A stretch of 47,550 nt of DNA from Caldilineaceae bacterium (GTDB lineage: Bacteria; Chloroflexota; Anaerolineae; Caldilineales; Caldilineaceae): the NCBI GenBank assembly GCA_020433455.1, contig JAGRCP010000074.1, positions 1 through 47,550 on the forward strand, read 5' to 3'. Positions 27,087 through 37,304 of this stretch are shown here, one piece after another. The translations under genes and the position numbers were made by a program. The notes under the pieces are model-generated. The model was not told the DNA's origin, searched no databases, and worked only from the letters and a program-made list of their open reading frames with translations. How positions within the stretch are numbered: position 1 is the stretch's first letter; each line of letters begins with the position of its first letter.

Positions 27087-30000
27087 AACCCCTGCAACCG
27101 GCTCAGATCCACAATGCCTGCCGATAGTCCGGAAATATGCTGGGCCAGGGCCAGGCGCGCGGCGCGCAGCCGCTCCTCCTCAGCATTGACCAGTACGTTC
27201 TCGAAGAACGCGTGGATAGGCTGTTGCAGCGCGTGCAGTTGCGCGCCCAGTACGTCGGCCGGTTCATCCGCGGCGAGCAGCGCGGCGGCCGCAGCTTCAT
27301 ACGCAGCGTGGAGGGGCTGCTCAACCGGCTCCTGATACGCGGCCGCATCCAGTGCATATTCTTCGTCCAGGCTGCGGGTGATGCGTGCAGCGCGGGCGTA
27401 GGCGGTGAAGGCCTCATCCCACCAGGGCTGCTCGACCAGCGCGGCCAAAGCCTGGCAGGCGCGTAGGGCGGCCGCGGGGTTATCTCCCCGTTCGGCCAGA
27501 ACCGCGTCCACGATATCGTACCGGAAGCCCAGCTCCAACAGCACGCCCTGTAGCCGCCGGGTGATGAATGAAGCCGCTTCTTCACGCGCGGCAACGTCTA
27601 CTCCCACCGGCTGGCGCACCGCGGCGGCCGCCAATCCCCCGGCGAGGCTGAAGTCAGCGCCCCATTCCAACAAATTGTTGACGATCCCCAATGCAGCCCG
27701 GCGCAGGCCAAACGGATCGGCGCTGCCCGTAGGCTGCGCGCCCACCGCAAAGAGGCCCATGAGGCTGTCCAGCTTGTCGGCCAGGGAGAGGGCCAAGCCG
27801 GCCATGGATGCGGGGGCGGCGTCGCCGGCGGAGCGAGGCAAGTAGTGCTCGCGAATGGCCTGGGCGACTGCCGGCGATTCGCCGGCTTGCCGGGCGTAAA
27901 TTTCGCCCATGATGCCCTGGAGGCTGGTCATTTCCACCACCATGTGGGTGACCAGGTCCGACTTGCTCAATTCGGCGGCACGCATGACAATCTCACGTTC
28001 CGCTTCACTTGCGCCCAACATGGCGGCGATCTCCGGGGCCAGCGCTGTCAGCCGCTTCACCTTGTCCAGCATGGAACCGAGCCTGGCGTGGAAGGTCAGG
28101 GTGTCCAGGCGGGGCGTGTAGTCGCTCAGGGGACGGCCCGTATCCTGACGATAGAAGTAGGCCGCATCGGCATAGCGGGCGCGAATCACCCCTTCATTTC
28201 CCCGGATGACCACATCGGGCTGGGCCAGTTCGTGGCTGTTGGCGACGGTAACAAAGTAGGGCAGGAGATTTTCCTGGACCGCGTCGCCGCCCGCGTTGAA
28301 GACGGGAAAATAGCGCTGGTGTTTCTTCATGACCGCAATCAGCACGGGCATGGGCAATGCCAGATACTTCTCTTCAAAATGACCCAGGAGTGCGGTCGGC
28401 GCTTCAATCAGGTCCGTCACCTCGTCCAGGAGCGCGGGATCGTCGGGCGTGACGCCGTCAACCCGGGCCGCGACCGCCGTGACCTGCTCCTGCACCAATC
28501 GACGGCGCTCATCCCGGTCGAGGACGATGCCTTGCGCCGCGACGGCGTCAAAATAAGCGTCAGCCCCGGGAACGGAGAAGGTGGTAAAGCCGCCTGATTC
28601 CAGCTCCGCCGCGGCATCGGCGAAGCGCGGGCCCCGACTCACACGGCCGCCGGCGACGTCGGCCCAGGTGAAGGGGACGACCTCATCGCCGTAGAGAGCC
28701 GTCATCCAACGCAGGGGGCGGGGATAGCCGATGTTGCTGGCGTTCCAACGCATGGTCTTGCGCCAGCGCAGGCCGTCCAGCAGGCTCACGCACAGTTGGG
28801 GCAGAATCTCCGCCGCCGCTTTGCCTTCCACATGCTTGACCGCGTAGACGTAACCGTCCCGCTCTTCCAGCTCCTCAACGGACACGCCCTGCCCGCGGGC
28901 AAAGCCTTCCGCGGCCCGGGTGGGTTGACCCGCAGCGTCAAAGGCCCGATCCACGGACGGCCCCCGCTTCTCTACCGTCTCATCTTCCTGGCGCGGGGCC
29001 AATCCCGTGACGTAGGCAGCCAGCCGGCGGGTTGTGCCGGTGACGCGCACGTCGGCATAGGCCAGCTTGTACTCATCCAGCAGCATGCGCAGGTTGGCGT
29101 CGATCTGCGCGATGCCGTCCACCACATCCTGGGGCGGGAGTTCTTCGGAGCCCAGTTCGAGAAGAAAAGATTGAAGATTGGAAGATTGAAGATTGGGAGA
29201 TTGGGAGATTGGGAGATTGGTTTTCTCGCCCTCTGCCCCTTGCCCCTGATCAAGCCAGGGGTATTCTTCTCGTTCGCGCTGGGCGACGTAGAGTTCGGAG
29301 ACGGCGCGGGCCTGACGGCGCATGTCGGCGAAGAACTTGGCCCGCTCGGTGACGCCGATGGCGCCCCGGGCGTCCAGCAGGTTAAAAGTGTGGCTTTGGC
29401 GCAGGACGAAATCGTGCGCGGGAATAACCAGCCCCCGATCGATGCAGGCCTGGGCTTCAGCTTGGTAAATGTCGTACATCTGCTTGAGGCGCCCGACGTC
29501 GGCCAGCTCGAAGTTGTAGACGCAATGCTCCACTTCGGCGGGACGGTAGAGTTCGTCAAAAGAGTGGTTTTCATCGACCTCAATATCCCACACCTGACGC
29601 TTGTTTTGCAGGTACATGACGATGCGATCCAGGCCGTAGGTAATCTCTACGCTCACCGGGTCCAGGGGCAGGCCGCCCGCCTGCTGGAAATAGGTAAACT
29701 GGGTGATCTCCTGACCGTCCAGCCAGACTTCCCAGCCCAATCCCCACGCGCCCAGCGCGGGCGATTCCCAATTGTCCTCCACAAAGCGCACATCGTGCCG
29801 GGTAAGGTCCAGGCCGATGGCCTCCAGGCTGCCCAGATACAATTCCTGGGGATTGCCGGGGTCCGGCTTGAGGATCACCTGATACTGGTTGTGCATCTGC
29901 ATACGGTTGGGGTTTTCGGCGTAGCGACCGTCATCGGCCCGGAAAGAAGGCTCCACGTAGGCCACGTTCCACGGCTCGGGGCCAAGGACGCGTAGCACCG

Positions 30001-30124
30001 TGGCCGGGTTCATGGTGCCCGCGCCGACCTTTTCGCTATAGGGAAACCAGACCAGACACCCCTTACTTGACCAGTAGTCGTCCAGCCGACGGATAACTTC
30101 TTGCATGGTAGGATAATCGCGCAT
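27083..30124 (-). CDS. glyQS: Glycyl-tRNA synthetase, alpha and beta subunits fused in one chain
   Basis: Charges tRNA-Gly. The bacterial alpha2-beta2 enzyme is here one 1013-aa polypeptide: residues 1-~300 are the alpha (catalytic) part, with [40 protein letters not shown] and [13 protein letters not shown]; residues ~320-1013 are the beta part, with [23 protein letters not shown], the HD-like region and a C-terminal anticodon-binding end. The join (~302-320) is encoded by a 7/8-base tandem repeat (29168-29220). The ATG at 30124 has GAGG 6 bases upstream; the frame continues upstream without a ribosome site. It lies 110 bases after the site-2 protease gene and may share its transcript. Fused glyQS genes are known in chlamydiae and some other lineages. 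Confidence 0.94.
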   Translation of the reverse strand: MRDYPTMQEVIRRLDDYWSSKGCLVWFPYSEKVGAGTMNPATVLRVLGPEPWNVAYVEPSFRADDGRYAENPNRMQMHNQYQVILKPDPGNPQELYLGSLEAIGLDLTRHDVRFVEDNWESPALGAWGLGWEVWLDGQEITQFTYFQQAGGLPLDPVSVEITYGLDRIVMYLQNKRQVWDIEVDENHSFDELYRPAEVEHCVYNFELADVGRLKQMYDIYQAEAQACIDRGLVIPAHDFVLRQSHTFNLLDARGAIGVTERAKFFADMRRQARAVSELYVAQREREEYPWLDQGQGAEGEKTNLPISQSPNLQSSNLQSFLLELGSEELPPQDVVDGIAQIDANLRMLLDEYKLAYADVRVTGTTRRLAAYVTGLAPRQEDETVEKRGPSVDRAFDAAGQPTRAAEGFARGQGVSVEELEERDGYVYAVKHVEGKAAAEILPQLCVSLLDGLRWRKTMRWNASNIGYPRPLRWMTALYGDEVVPFTWADVAGGRVSRGPRFADAAAELESGGFTTFSVPGADAYFDAVAAQGIVLDRDERRRLVQEQVTAVAARVDGVTPDDPALLDEVTDLIEAPTALLGHFEEKYLALPMPVLIAVMKKHQRYFPVFNAGGDAVQENLLPYFVTVANSHELAQPDVVIRGNEGVIRARYADAAYFYRQDTGRPLSDYTPRLDTLTFHARLGSMLDKVKRLTALAPEIAAMLGASEAEREIVMRAAELSKSDLVTHMVVEMTSLQGIMGEIYARQAGESPAVAQAIREHYLPRSAGDAAPASMAGLALSLADKLDSLMGLFAVGAQPTGSADPFGLRRAALGIVNNLLEWGADFSLAGGLAAAAVRQPVGVDVAAREEAASFITRRLQGVLLELGFRYDIVDAVLAERGDNPAAALRACQALAALVEQPWWDEAFTAYARAARITRSLDEEYALDAAAYQEPVEQPLHAAYEAAAAALLAADEPADVLGAQLHALQQPIHAFFENVLVNAEEERLRAARLALAQHISGLSAGIVDLSRLQGF
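29168..29220 (+). repeat. Short tandem repeat inside the glyQS interdomain linker
   Basis: Seven units of AGATTGA, AGATTGGA or AGATTGGG (7 or 8 bases each) run without interruption on the plus strand. Because the unit length is mixed, the translated linker does not repeat simply; it is rich in Ser, Gln, Asn, Leu and Pro. The same repeat occurs at 33548-33581. Confidence 0.85.
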
Positions 30125-30154
30125 GAGATTCCTCAATTGATGATGAAACCAAGC

Positions 30155-30234
30155 AAAGAGGAAGGAGAAATGAGGAATGACGCTCTGCCCGCACAACCAT
30201 TCCTGATTCCTCTTTTCTGATTTCTCTTTTCTCT
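30155..30234. repeat. Degenerate GAGGAAT/GAGAAATC repeats between protease and glyQS
   Basis: The 110-base gap contains repeated purine-rich motifs on one strand and their complements on the other: GAGGAAGGAGAAATGAGGAA (30155-30174) and TTCCTGATTCCTCTTTTCTG (about 30203-30222), which can pair in part as a hairpin. A similar motif, AATGAGAAATCAGAAAT, sits at 5067-5083 between murA and arcC. It appears to be a dispersed short-repeat family; no function is evident. Confidence 0.45.
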
Positions 30235-31479
30235 CTAAACCGGCCGCAAGGGCACGGGCGTAAAGACCAGGATAAAAATGATGATGACCAGATAACCAAT
30301 GATGCGGCGGGTCCGGTCCAGCTCGGTAACGTCGTCCAGCGCGGGCGGATGAAAGGGCCCCACGATCCAGCCGATGAGCAGCAGCCAGAAGAACCAGCCC
30401 GTAAAGCCGATATTGACCAGCCAGGGGAAGGCGGCTTGCAGCGGAGCCAGCCCGGCAATGCCCAGCAGCGCCATAATCCCCAACGTCACCATATTGATGA
30501 TACGCGCCTTGTTGCCGAAGAGCGCGAAAACCGTGTGCCCGCCGTCCAGTTGGCCCACGGGCAGCAGATTCAGCGCAGTCACCAGCAGGCCGATCCAGGC
30601 GGCAAATGTGACCCGGTTCATCATTACGTCCATGCCCGTCACGGGATTGGGCAGCGCCTGACCGTGAACGAGAATCTTGGCGAAGTAATAGAGGATGCTG
30701 TTGCCCTCCAGCATCATGCCCTCCACATTGGGCGGAATCTGGACCGGGCTGGTGGCCAGGCCGATAAAAAGCAGCGGCACGGCAATGACTAGTCCAGCCA
30801 ACGGACCGGCCACGCCGATGTCAAAGAGCTTGCGCCGATCGGGCACCGGTTCCTTGAGGCGGATGAACGCGCCCAGCGTCCCGAAGCCCACGGGCAGCGG
30901 AATGAAATAGGGCAGCGTCACGGCAACGTCGTGGAGCTTGGCGGCAAAATAGTGACCAAACTCATGGGCCAACAGAATAGCCAGGAGCGTCACCATAAAG
31001 GGCCAACCCTGGAGCAAAAACCGGGGGGACAGAATACCCCACGCACTGTTCACCGGGACGTCATTGGCGCCGTACAGCGAACCGACAAACAGCGTACTCA
31101 GCACCGTTAATACAAAGAGCAGCCCGTTGATCCAGGCGCGCGACGGGCTCACCGGCACGACGCCCGCCATGATGTGAAGGACCACATCATCGTCGCCCCC
31201 CTGATCATCATGACGCAGGATGGGCGTGTAGCCCCGCTGATTCAGCATCTTGAGCCAGCGGGGAAAAAGCTCGGCGCTGGGCTGGAGCAGACGACCGCGG
31301 ATGACGACGGCGCCCTCTTCCGTCTGATTGCGCCCCAGCTTAACCGACTCGACGGCCAATTCGCCGTCCAGCAAAATTCGTAACTGTTCAGCCAGGGCCA
31401 TGGCTTCCGTCGGCGACACGGTCGGGCCGTTCGTCTGCACGGGCAGGGGCGCCGGGCGCTTTAAAGTTGATTCGTTCAT
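30235..31479 (-). CDS. Site-2 protease family (M50) membrane metalloprotease
   Basis: Intramembrane zinc protease, 414 aa. An N-terminal soluble domain (~1-110) with no recognised motif is followed by TM1 at ~118-135. The zinc-binding motif [13 protein letters not shown] has HEFGH at ~172-176, and the third ligand is in [18 protein letters not shown] at ~310 (N-x-x-P-x-x-x-L-D-G-G). Around eight membrane spans in all. The conserved [15 protein letters not shown] loop and the N-terminal domain resemble the plant/cyanobacterial EGY-type proteases more than RseP, and there is no PDZ domain. The natural substrate (an anti-sigma factor or membrane-tethered regulator) is unknown and none is encoded nearby. 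Start ATG 31479. Confidence 0.9.
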   Translation of the reverse strand: MNESTLKRPAPLPVQTNGPTVSPTEAMALAEQLRILLDGELAVESVKLGRNQTEEGAVVIRGRLLQPSAELFPRWLKMLNQRGYTPILRHDDQGGDDDVVLHIMAGVVPVSPSRAWINGLLFVLTVLSTLFVGSLYGANDVPVNSAWGILSPRFLLQGWPFMVTLLAILLAHEFGHYFAAKLHDVAVTLPYFIPLPVGFGTLGAFIRLKEPVPDRRKLFDIGVAGPLAGLVIAVPLLFIGLATSPVQIPPNVEGMMLEGNSILYYFAKILVHGQALPNPVTGMDVMMNRVTFAAWIGLLVTALNLLPVGQLDGGHTVFALFGNKARIINMVTLGIMALLGIAGLAPLQAAFPWLVNIGFTGWFFWLLLIGWIVGPFHPPALDDVTELDRTRRIIGYLVIIIFILVFTPVPLRPV

Positions 31480-31641
31480 TCTCGCATTTTATCCCATAAT
31501 TTGCAGCACAAGGCAGGATTTTACCTTAAAGTTGCGATATGTTGTATATATTCGGGCGCGTAATCAAGTAATGACTTGCCCGGATTTGTAACGGCAAGTT
31601 TATCACGCCCGATTCCGTTCTGCGCTTACAGAGAATCTATT

Positions 31642-33561
31642 ATGCACCCATTCTTAACCAAATTACAGGAACGCCCCCTCCTCTTTGACGGCGCCATGGG
31701 CACATTGCTCTACGCGCGGGGCGCCAGCAGCGAACAGTGCCTGGAGCTGCTGGTCACCACCCGGCCCGGCTGGGTCACGGAGGTCCACCAGGCCTACGCC
31801 GCGGCCGGGGCCGACATCATCAAGTCCCATACGTTCGGGGCCAATCGGCTGCGTCTGGCCGAATACGGCCTGGCCGACCGGGTACGCGAATTTAACTTCA
31901 AGGCCGTTAAGCTTGTGCGGGACGTGCGCGAAGTGGCGGGTCGTGCGCTCTTCATCGCGGGAGACGCAGGACCCAGCGGCGTACGGCTTGACCGGCCCGG
32001 TTCGCCCGCCTACGCAAGCGTGCGCCAAGCTTATCAGGAACAGATCTCCGTGCTCTGGGAAGCCGGCGCCGACCTGCTCCTCTTCGAGACGTTCGGCAGC
32101 CTGGACGAACTGGAGTTGGCCGTCACGGTGGCCAAGGAGATTTGCGATTTGCCCGTGGTCGCTTCCATGACCTTTTCCGAAGACAATCGCGCGCCCGACG
32201 GCTCCACGCCGCAAGCAGTGGTTACGCGCCTGTCCGCGGCCGGGGCCGACGTACTAGGCGTCAACTGCTCAGTGGGGCCGGCCCAAATGCTGGAAACCCT
32301 ACGCCTCCTGCGCTCCGCCGCGCCGAACAGCGTCCTCAGCGCCATGCCCAACGCGGGCTTTCCCCAACGGGTGGAAGGACGCCTCTCCTATCCGGCCAGC
32401 CCCGAATATTTCGGCCGCAGCGGGGTTACCTTCCTGGATGAAGGCGCGCGGCTCATGGGCGGCTGTTGCGGCACGTCGCCCATGCACATCCGCCACATGC
32501 GTACGGCCCTGGACGCGGCCCTGGCCGGCAAGGCCGAGCGGCTGCCCGCTACGCTCGCCGGGGACGAGGAAGATGCGCCCGCGCTCCAGCTCAGCAGCGC
32601 GACCGACTACGCGGAAGGCGATGAAGGGCCCACGGCCCTGCTGCAAAAGTTGCGTGACGGCAAATTCGTCATCAGCGTCGAGGTGGACCCGCCGCGCGGC
32701 TTCACCGCTGAAAAGCAGATCGAAGGCGCGAAGCACGCCCGCACCATGGGCGCGGACGCGGTCAACGTGGCCGACAGCCCCATGGCCCGGGTGCGTATGG
32801 GAGCGCTTTCTCTCTGCACCCAAATCCAGCAGCAGGCCGGCATCGAGACCATCCTCCATTTCACCACCCGGGATCGCTCCCTCATGGGCCTGCAAGCCGA
32901 CATCATCGGCGCACGTGCGCTGGGCGTGCGCAATATCCTCGCGCTGACGGGCGATCCGCCCAGCCTGGGCGACAACCGGGCCAGCACGCCGGTCTACGAC
33001 GTGGACAGCATCGGCCTGGTGCGCATCATCGACACGTTCAACCAGGGCGTGGACCTGGCCGGGCGGGAGATGGGGCGCAAGGGCAACTTTACCGTTGCCG
33101 TGGCCTGCGATCCCACCCGCGCCGATCTGGCCGAGGAGGCGGACCGCTTCCATCGCAAAGTAAGCGGCGGCGCGCACTTCACCATGACCCAGCCCATCTT
33201 CGATCCCCGGCTTTGGCTCGACTTCCTGGAGGTGTACGAAGCGCGCCACGGGACCTTTCCCGTGCCCGTACTCATCGGCGTGCTGCCCCTGCAAAGCCAC
33301 AAGCACGCCGGCTTCCTCCATAACGAGGTGCCGGGCATCACCCTGAGCGATGAGGCCCTGACGCGCATGGAAAAAGCGGGCAAGCAGGGCCGCTACGAAG
33401 GCGTGACCATGGCCCAAGAACTGCTCGTTGACCTCAAGGGGCTGCCCTACGTCCAGGGCGTCTACCTCATGCCCAGCTTCGGGCGCTATGAGCTGGCCTG
33501 TCAGGTGCTGGAGGCGCTGACGCCGGAGGAGCGGGGGGAAAGAAGAAAGATTGAAGATTGA
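31642..33561 (+). CDS. Homocysteine S-methyltransferase fused to methylenetetrahydrofolate reductase
   Basis: Bifunctional enzyme of methionine/one-carbon metabolism, 639 aa, the arrangement seen in YitJ-type proteins. The N-terminal domain (1-~305) is a zinc-dependent homocysteine methyltransferase: [24 protein letters not shown] and [11 protein letters not shown] supply the three zinc Cys. The C-terminal domain (~325-620) is a MetF-type flavin barrel: [55 protein letters not shown] and [22 protein letters not shown]. It could transfer the methyl group made by its own reductase domain only if it accepts a folate or other methyl donor; that is not settled for this fusion class. The stop codon lies inside a tandem heptamer repeat. 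ATG 31642 has a weak Shine-Dalgarno (AGAGAA). Confidence 0.92.
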   Translation: MHPFLTKLQERPLLFDGAMGTLLYARGASSEQCLELLVTTRPGWVTEVHQAYAAAGADIIKSHTFGANRLRLAEYGLADRVREFNFKAVKLVRDVREVAGRALFIAGDAGPSGVRLDRPGSPAYASVRQAYQEQISVLWEAGADLLLFETFGSLDELELAVTVAKEICDLPVVASMTFSEDNRAPDGSTPQAVVTRLSAAGADVLGVNCSVGPAQMLETLRLLRSAAPNSVLSAMPNAGFPQRVEGRLSYPASPEYFGRSGVTFLDEGARLMGGCCGTSPMHIRHMRTALDAALAGKAERLPATLAGDEEDAPALQLSSATDYAEGDEGPTALLQKLRDGKFVISVEVDPPRGFTAEKQIEGAKHARTMGADAVNVADSPMARVRMGALSLCTQIQQQAGIETILHFTTRDRSLMGLQADIIGARALGVRNILALTGDPPSLGDNRASTPVYDVDSIGLVRIIDTFNQGVDLAGREMGRKGNFTVAVACDPTRADLAEEADRFHRKVSGGAHFTMTQPIFDPRLWLDFLEVYEARHGTFPVPVLIGVLPLQSHKHAGFLHNEVPGITLSDEALTRMEKAGKQGRYEGVTMAQELLVDLKGLPYVQGVYLMPSFGRYELACQVLEALTPEERGERRKIED

Positions 33562-33581
33562 AGATTGAAGATTGAAGATTG
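33548..33581 (+). repeat. AGATTGA heptamer tandem repeat spanning the stop of the metF-like gene
   Basis: About 4.8 copies of AGATTGA. The reading frame enters the repeat and ends at the first in-frame TGA (33559-33561), so the repeat sets the C-terminus of the protein (RKIED). The unit matches the one in the glyQS linker. Confidence 0.85.
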
Positions 33582-33734
33582 GAAGGGAAAACAGCCACGC
33601 AAAAGCTTATCAGGAATATTGGCGGGCGGAGCGGCGGATATTGATGCTGCCGATATCACGGATGCCCGCCGTGATCTGTGGGGCGATTTCCCGCGCACAT
33701 CTCTTCTTCTGCGTTGATCGGAATGCCGACGTCC

Positions 33735-33784
33735 GCCCGGGGCTAAAGCCGCCGGGCTATTAAACAACGCCCCGTGAACGGGGC
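33735..33784. repeat. Double-hairpin REP-like element
   Basis: In the 343-base gap 33562-33904, two inverted repeats adjoin: GCCCGG (33735-33740) with CCGGGC (33752-33757), having GGC/GCC nested inside, and GCCCCGT (33769-33775) with ACGGGGC (33778-33784). The layout of a GGCTAAAGCC core followed by a CCCCGTxxACGGGG hairpin looks like a dispersed intergenic element. It lies between convergent genes and could terminate both. The rest of the gap shows no gene. Confidence 0.5.
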
Positions 33785-33904
33785 TGACGACTCAAACGCC
33801 ATCGGCCATTCGGTTATATTCTAAATCGGTCGGTGGGATCGCGGTCAGTCACAAGAGCGGCACCCGTCGCAATCCGCCCCTCTTAACTCGCCCCCCGCCC
33901 CGCC

Positions 33905-36307
33905 CTATTCATACGCAATCGTTTCGCGCACGCTGAGGCTTGCGGCGCTGCGCGCGGGGACAAAGCTGGCCGCGGCCGCAACGACCACGACGATGAGGAG
34001 CCAGAGAAAAGGCGCATCGGGCCGGAAGACGTAGCTCAGGGGCTGAGCGACCATGGTTTTGCCGATGCGCCAGGCCATGACTTGGCTCATGGGCACGGAG
34101 AGGATGAGCGCGCCTATCCATGAAATGACGCCGATCATGACGCCTTCGATGACAAAGATTTGCAGCACCGCGCGATCCGGCGCACCAATCGCGCGCATGA
34201 TGCCGATCTCCCGGGTGCGCTCCAGCACGTTGATGCTCATGGTGGCCATAAGGCCCAATCCGCCCACCGCGGCCAATAACGCAGCCATAAACGAGAGAAT
34301 CACGGTGATGATGTTGAAGCGCTCGGTGAAGATGGCCCGATCCTCGGCCGCAATGCGCGACGATTGAATTTCAATCCCCGCGTCCGCCAGGCGCGCGGTC
34401 ATCGTCTCGAGGACGCGCCGTTGGGTTGCAGCATCATTGGGCGCAACAATCAGGCGGAAGGTGTCGGCGTGATCCTGGCCGCCGTACGCGCGCCAGTACG
34501 CCGTATCGGGCAGATAGACAGCAGCCAGGGCAACGGGCGGCTGGAAAGTCTTGTAAACGCCCACAATTTCCCACTCCTCATCGCGCCCGCCGACGCGCAG
34601 GGTGACGGTCCGCCCCAGTTGCGCTTCGGGTTCATCCTCGGTGATGCTCACAGCCGCCACCAAACTGTTACGCTCGCCCGGCTCCAGCCAGCGGCCGGCG
34701 ATGATGTCCGGCTGAAAAAGTGCGGTCGCGGGCGGCAGGGCATAGACCAACAGGTCGTTGCTCTCGGTATCATCCCCGCGCACGATGACCCCCTCGCGAA
34801 TCGTCCAGCCTTCCATCTGCTGCACCTCAGGAATCCGGGCCGCTTCCTGGGCGATGCGCGCGGTGCGGTAGGGGCGGCCGAGGACGAGTTGAACATGATA
34901 GCCCTGGCTGACCAGCGTTTCCTCCAGCGTACGGAAAAGTGAGGCGCGTACGCTCAGCACGCTCATGAAGACGGCTCCGGCCAGGGCCAGGGGAATGAGG
35001 GTGCGCACGAGGCGGCCCCGGCGGCGCAGGGTGTTGCGCAGAGAAAGGCGCAGGGGCCGCTGGACACGCAGCCGATCCTGGATGCGCTTAATCAGGCTAT
35101 TGAGACGATTTTCCGGCGGCGGTTCGCTATCCATCCCCTGATCCTGAATCGCGGCGCGCACGGTCATCCGGGCGGCCCGGCGGATGGGATAAAGCGCGGC
35201 CAGGAGCGGGGTCAACAAGCCTACGGCAATTTGCAGCACGATGACCGACGGCGTCAACTGCAAGCCCGCCAAATCAAAATTGAGCTGGCGAGCCATGAAG
35301 ACGGCAAAGCGGCTTCCCCCCCAAATGCCCAAAGGCACGGCAAAAAGAAGCGCCAATCCGCCCAGCGCCAGCACCATGCTGATGTAGAGCGAGCGCACTT
35401 GACGCGACCGCGCGCCCAGCGTCTTCATAACGCCGATCTGGCGCGTCTGCTGGGTAAGCATGGCGGTAATCACGTTGATGATAAGAAAGGCGCTCAGCAC
35501 CAGGGTGAGCGCGGCCAGCAAGCCGAGAATGAGCAGGATAGTGGGCAGGAACTCCATGGCGAAGTGCTGATCGGGCGTGGGCACTTCGGTACGGAAGACC
35601 GTATGGCCGTCTTCCGCAACCCGGTCCGCTGCGTCCAACGCGATTGCCTCGATGTGCGCCTTATCCGTGGCGTCCTGGGCCACGCGCAGGTAGATGGCGT
35701 TAAAGTCGCGCGACAGCCCCAGCCAGGGCAGCGTATCCCGGCTCACGTAGGCGAAGGGGATGCCCGTGATGAAAGCGGGCGCCTGATTCATATCGTGGAT
35801 CAGGCCGGTGACGGGCAGAGTGCGCTGAAGACCCGAAGCCATTTCAATGGTCAGCTCCTGGCCGACCTCTACGCCCGTCAGCGCCAGGGAATTGCGTTCG
35901 ATGAGCAGCTCATGGTCGCCGGGCGGCCAGGTTCCCTGCCAGGGCAAGATCAAATCCGAAGTCTGATCCTGGTAATCATCCAACGCCAAAAGCTGCATAT
36001 CCTGCCAGACGCCGTCGGGCTGCTGATAGCGCACCCGGACAATCGTACGTCCCTGGGCCGTGGCCACGCCCGCCATGCGCGCAACCGCATCCACCGTGGC
36101 GTCGCCCACCGGCGCGGTATGAAGAATGGCGCTTGCCGGCAGAATGGCCCGATACTGGATGGGCAGCTCCCGAGTGAGGGCGTTGGCCGCGCCGCCGATG
36201 ATCCCAAAGGCAAAAACGCCCACCGCGATGGAAAGGATCACGGCCAGGGTGCGGGTTTTCTGGGACCAAAGGATGCGCCAGGCAAGGTGCAGACGCAGAC
36301 GGGACAT
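33905..36307 (-). CDS. FtsX-like ABC transporter permease, two-domain, no ATPase partner nearby
   Basis: Large permease of the MacB/LolC superfamily, 800 aa. TM1 (KTRTLAVILSIAVGVFAFGIIGGAANA) is followed by an extracytoplasmic domain (~45-255); then FtsX domain 1 (~265-400), with the charged signature QTRQIGVMKTLGARSRQVRSLYI; a second anchor (~445-470); a second extracytoplasmic domain (~475-660); and FtsX domain 2 (~670-800), with ERTREIGIMRAIGAPDRAVLQIF. Such duplicated permeases usually work as the sole permease of a lipoprotein or macrolide-type exporter, or of a regulatory complex. Its ATPase must be elsewhere. ATG 36307 has AAGGAG with 5-base spacing. The SARP-type regulator gene lies just upstream on the same strand. 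Confidence 0.9.
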   Translation of the reverse strand: MSRLRLHLAWRILWSQKTRTLAVILSIAVGVFAFGIIGGAANALTRELPIQYRAILPASAILHTAPVGDATVDAVARMAGVATAQGRTIVRVRYQQPDGVWQDMQLLALDDYQDQTSDLILPWQGTWPPGDHELLIERNSLALTGVEVGQELTIEMASGLQRTLPVTGLIHDMNQAPAFITGIPFAYVSRDTLPWLGLSRDFNAIYLRVAQDATDKAHIEAIALDAADRVAEDGHTVFRTEVPTPDQHFAMEFLPTILLILGLLAALTLVLSAFLIINVITAMLTQQTRQIGVMKTLGARSRQVRSLYISMVLALGGLALLFAVPLGIWGGSRFAVFMARQLNFDLAGLQLTPSVIVLQIAVGLLTPLLAALYPIRRAARMTVRAAIQDQGMDSEPPPENRLNSLIKRIQDRLRVQRPLRLSLRNTLRRRGRLVRTLIPLALAGAVFMSVLSVRASLFRTLEETLVSQGYHVQLVLGRPYRTARIAQEAARIPEVQQMEGWTIREGVIVRGDDTESNDLLVYALPPATALFQPDIIAGRWLEPGERNSLVAAVSITEDEPEAQLGRTVTLRVGGRDEEWEIVGVYKTFQPPVALAAVYLPDTAYWRAYGGQDHADTFRLIVAPNDAATQRRVLETMTARLADAGIEIQSSRIAAEDRAIFTERFNIITVILSFMAALLAAVGGLGLMATMSINVLERTREIGIMRAIGAPDRAVLQIFVIEGVMIGVISWIGALILSVPMSQVMAWRIGKTMVAQPLSYVFRPDAPFLWLLIVVVVAAAASFVPARSAASLSVRETIAYE

Positions 36308-36417
36308 AGCGACTCCTTATGCGTGACGCGTACTTCGTGACGGAGTTTGGCGCAAATCACGTGTCCTGCGGGCGCAGGCTATCCGGTTGAACCCATCTCG
36401 TGCGGGATTCATCGGGC

Positions 36418-37224
36418 TTATCGCACAAGAATTTTTTGATACAGGTCGGTCGTCTGGGGCAAGGGATCGATTCCCAGCTCTTCGGCCAGCACGGTGACGC
36501 AGCGCTGATAGGTGCGCAGGGCCAGGGGACGATTGCCGGTGGCGATATAGGCGCGCATCTGGGTGCGATAGGCGTCTTCCCAAATGGGGTCGATGGCCAG
36601 CACGCGCTCGGTCAGGCGGATGGTTTCCAAGGGCGAGCGGTCAACAAGCAGGCTGCCCAATGTGGTCATAAGGTTGAGGGCCAACACCTGCAAACGCTCC
36701 CGCTCCACGCTGCTCCAGTCCTCATAGCGGCGCTCGGGCAGATAGTCGCCCCGATAGTAGGCCAACGCGCGCTTGTAGCGTTCGATGGCTGCTTCCACTT
36801 CATTTTCCTGACGTAATTGATTACCCTGGGCGATGGCCGCCTCAAACGCATCGCCGTCGATTTGCACGCTTTCCCGGTGCAGGCCATAGGCCAGATCGTA
36901 CCGGCGCACAAAATGGGGCTCGCTGCGCGGCGCGCGTTCCGGCTCCAAAGCCTTGTGGACGGCGTTTAGCGCCACTTTAAAGTCCCGATCGCCTTTGTCC
37001 GGGTCATAATCGGGCCAGAGCTGCTCGATGATGGCTTCCTTATGCAGTCGGGCCGCCTGCTGGCGCATGGTAATGAAGAACTGAAAAAGCTGGACGGCCT
37101 TATCCCGCGTCCACGCGCTGGAGGGAATCTCCTCTCCGTTCCGCCAGACGCGAAAACCGCCCAGCGTCTGAACGCGCAGAATCTTCTCTTCTTCCCCTGA
37201 ATGATCGGGTAAGGCAGTGCTCAT
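36418..37224 (-). CDS. SARP-type transcriptional regulator with BTAD domain
   Basis: 268 aa from the ATG at 37224. An N-terminal OmpR/SARP-like winged helix (~15-105: LRVQTLGGFRVWRNGEEIPSSAWTRDKAVQLFQFF, then HKEAIIEQLWPDYDPDKGDRDFKVALNAVHKALEP) is followed by the bacterial transcriptional activator (BTAD) TPR-like domain (~115-268: RYEDWSSVERERLQVLALNLMTTLGSLL, YRTQMRAYIATGNRPLALRTYQRCVTVLAEELGIDPLPQT). No sensor, NTPase or receiver domain is attached. It lies upstream of the FtsX-like permease on the same strand with 110 bases between, so it may regulate it. A TTG at 37263 would add 13 residues; neither start has a good Shine-Dalgarno. Confidence 0.88.
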   Translation of the reverse strand: MSTALPDHSGEEEKILRVQTLGGFRVWRNGEEIPSSAWTRDKAVQLFQFFITMRQQAARLHKEAIIEQLWPDYDPDKGDRDFKVALNAVHKALEPERAPRSEPHFVRRYDLAYGLHRESVQIDGDAFEAAIAQGNQLRQENEVEAAIERYKRALAYYRGDYLPERRYEDWSSVERERLQVLALNLMTTLGSLLVDRSPLETIRLTERVLAIDPIWEDAYRTQMRAYIATGNRPLALRTYQRCVTVLAEELGIDPLPQTTDLYQKILVR

Positions 37225-37304
37225 GGGATGTGGCCAAAACCAATTCTCGGTGCTTGTCCTCAAATTGTAGGGTATGTTGGATAGGGCGGCAAAGCTGAGC
37301 AGGG

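Noticed and set aside
29161-29225. CRISPR-like array
   Set aside because: Units are only 7-8 bases and lack spacers; this is a simple tandem repeat. No cas genes occur in the window.
28796-29995. 399-codon plus-strand frame across glyQS
   Set aside because: Antisense to a conserved synthetase; no motif and no ribosome site.
31532-31552. Promoter TTGCGA...TATATT before the methyltransferase-MetF gene
   Set aside because: Spacing is 9 bases, far from 16-18; no alternative -35 box at the right distance.
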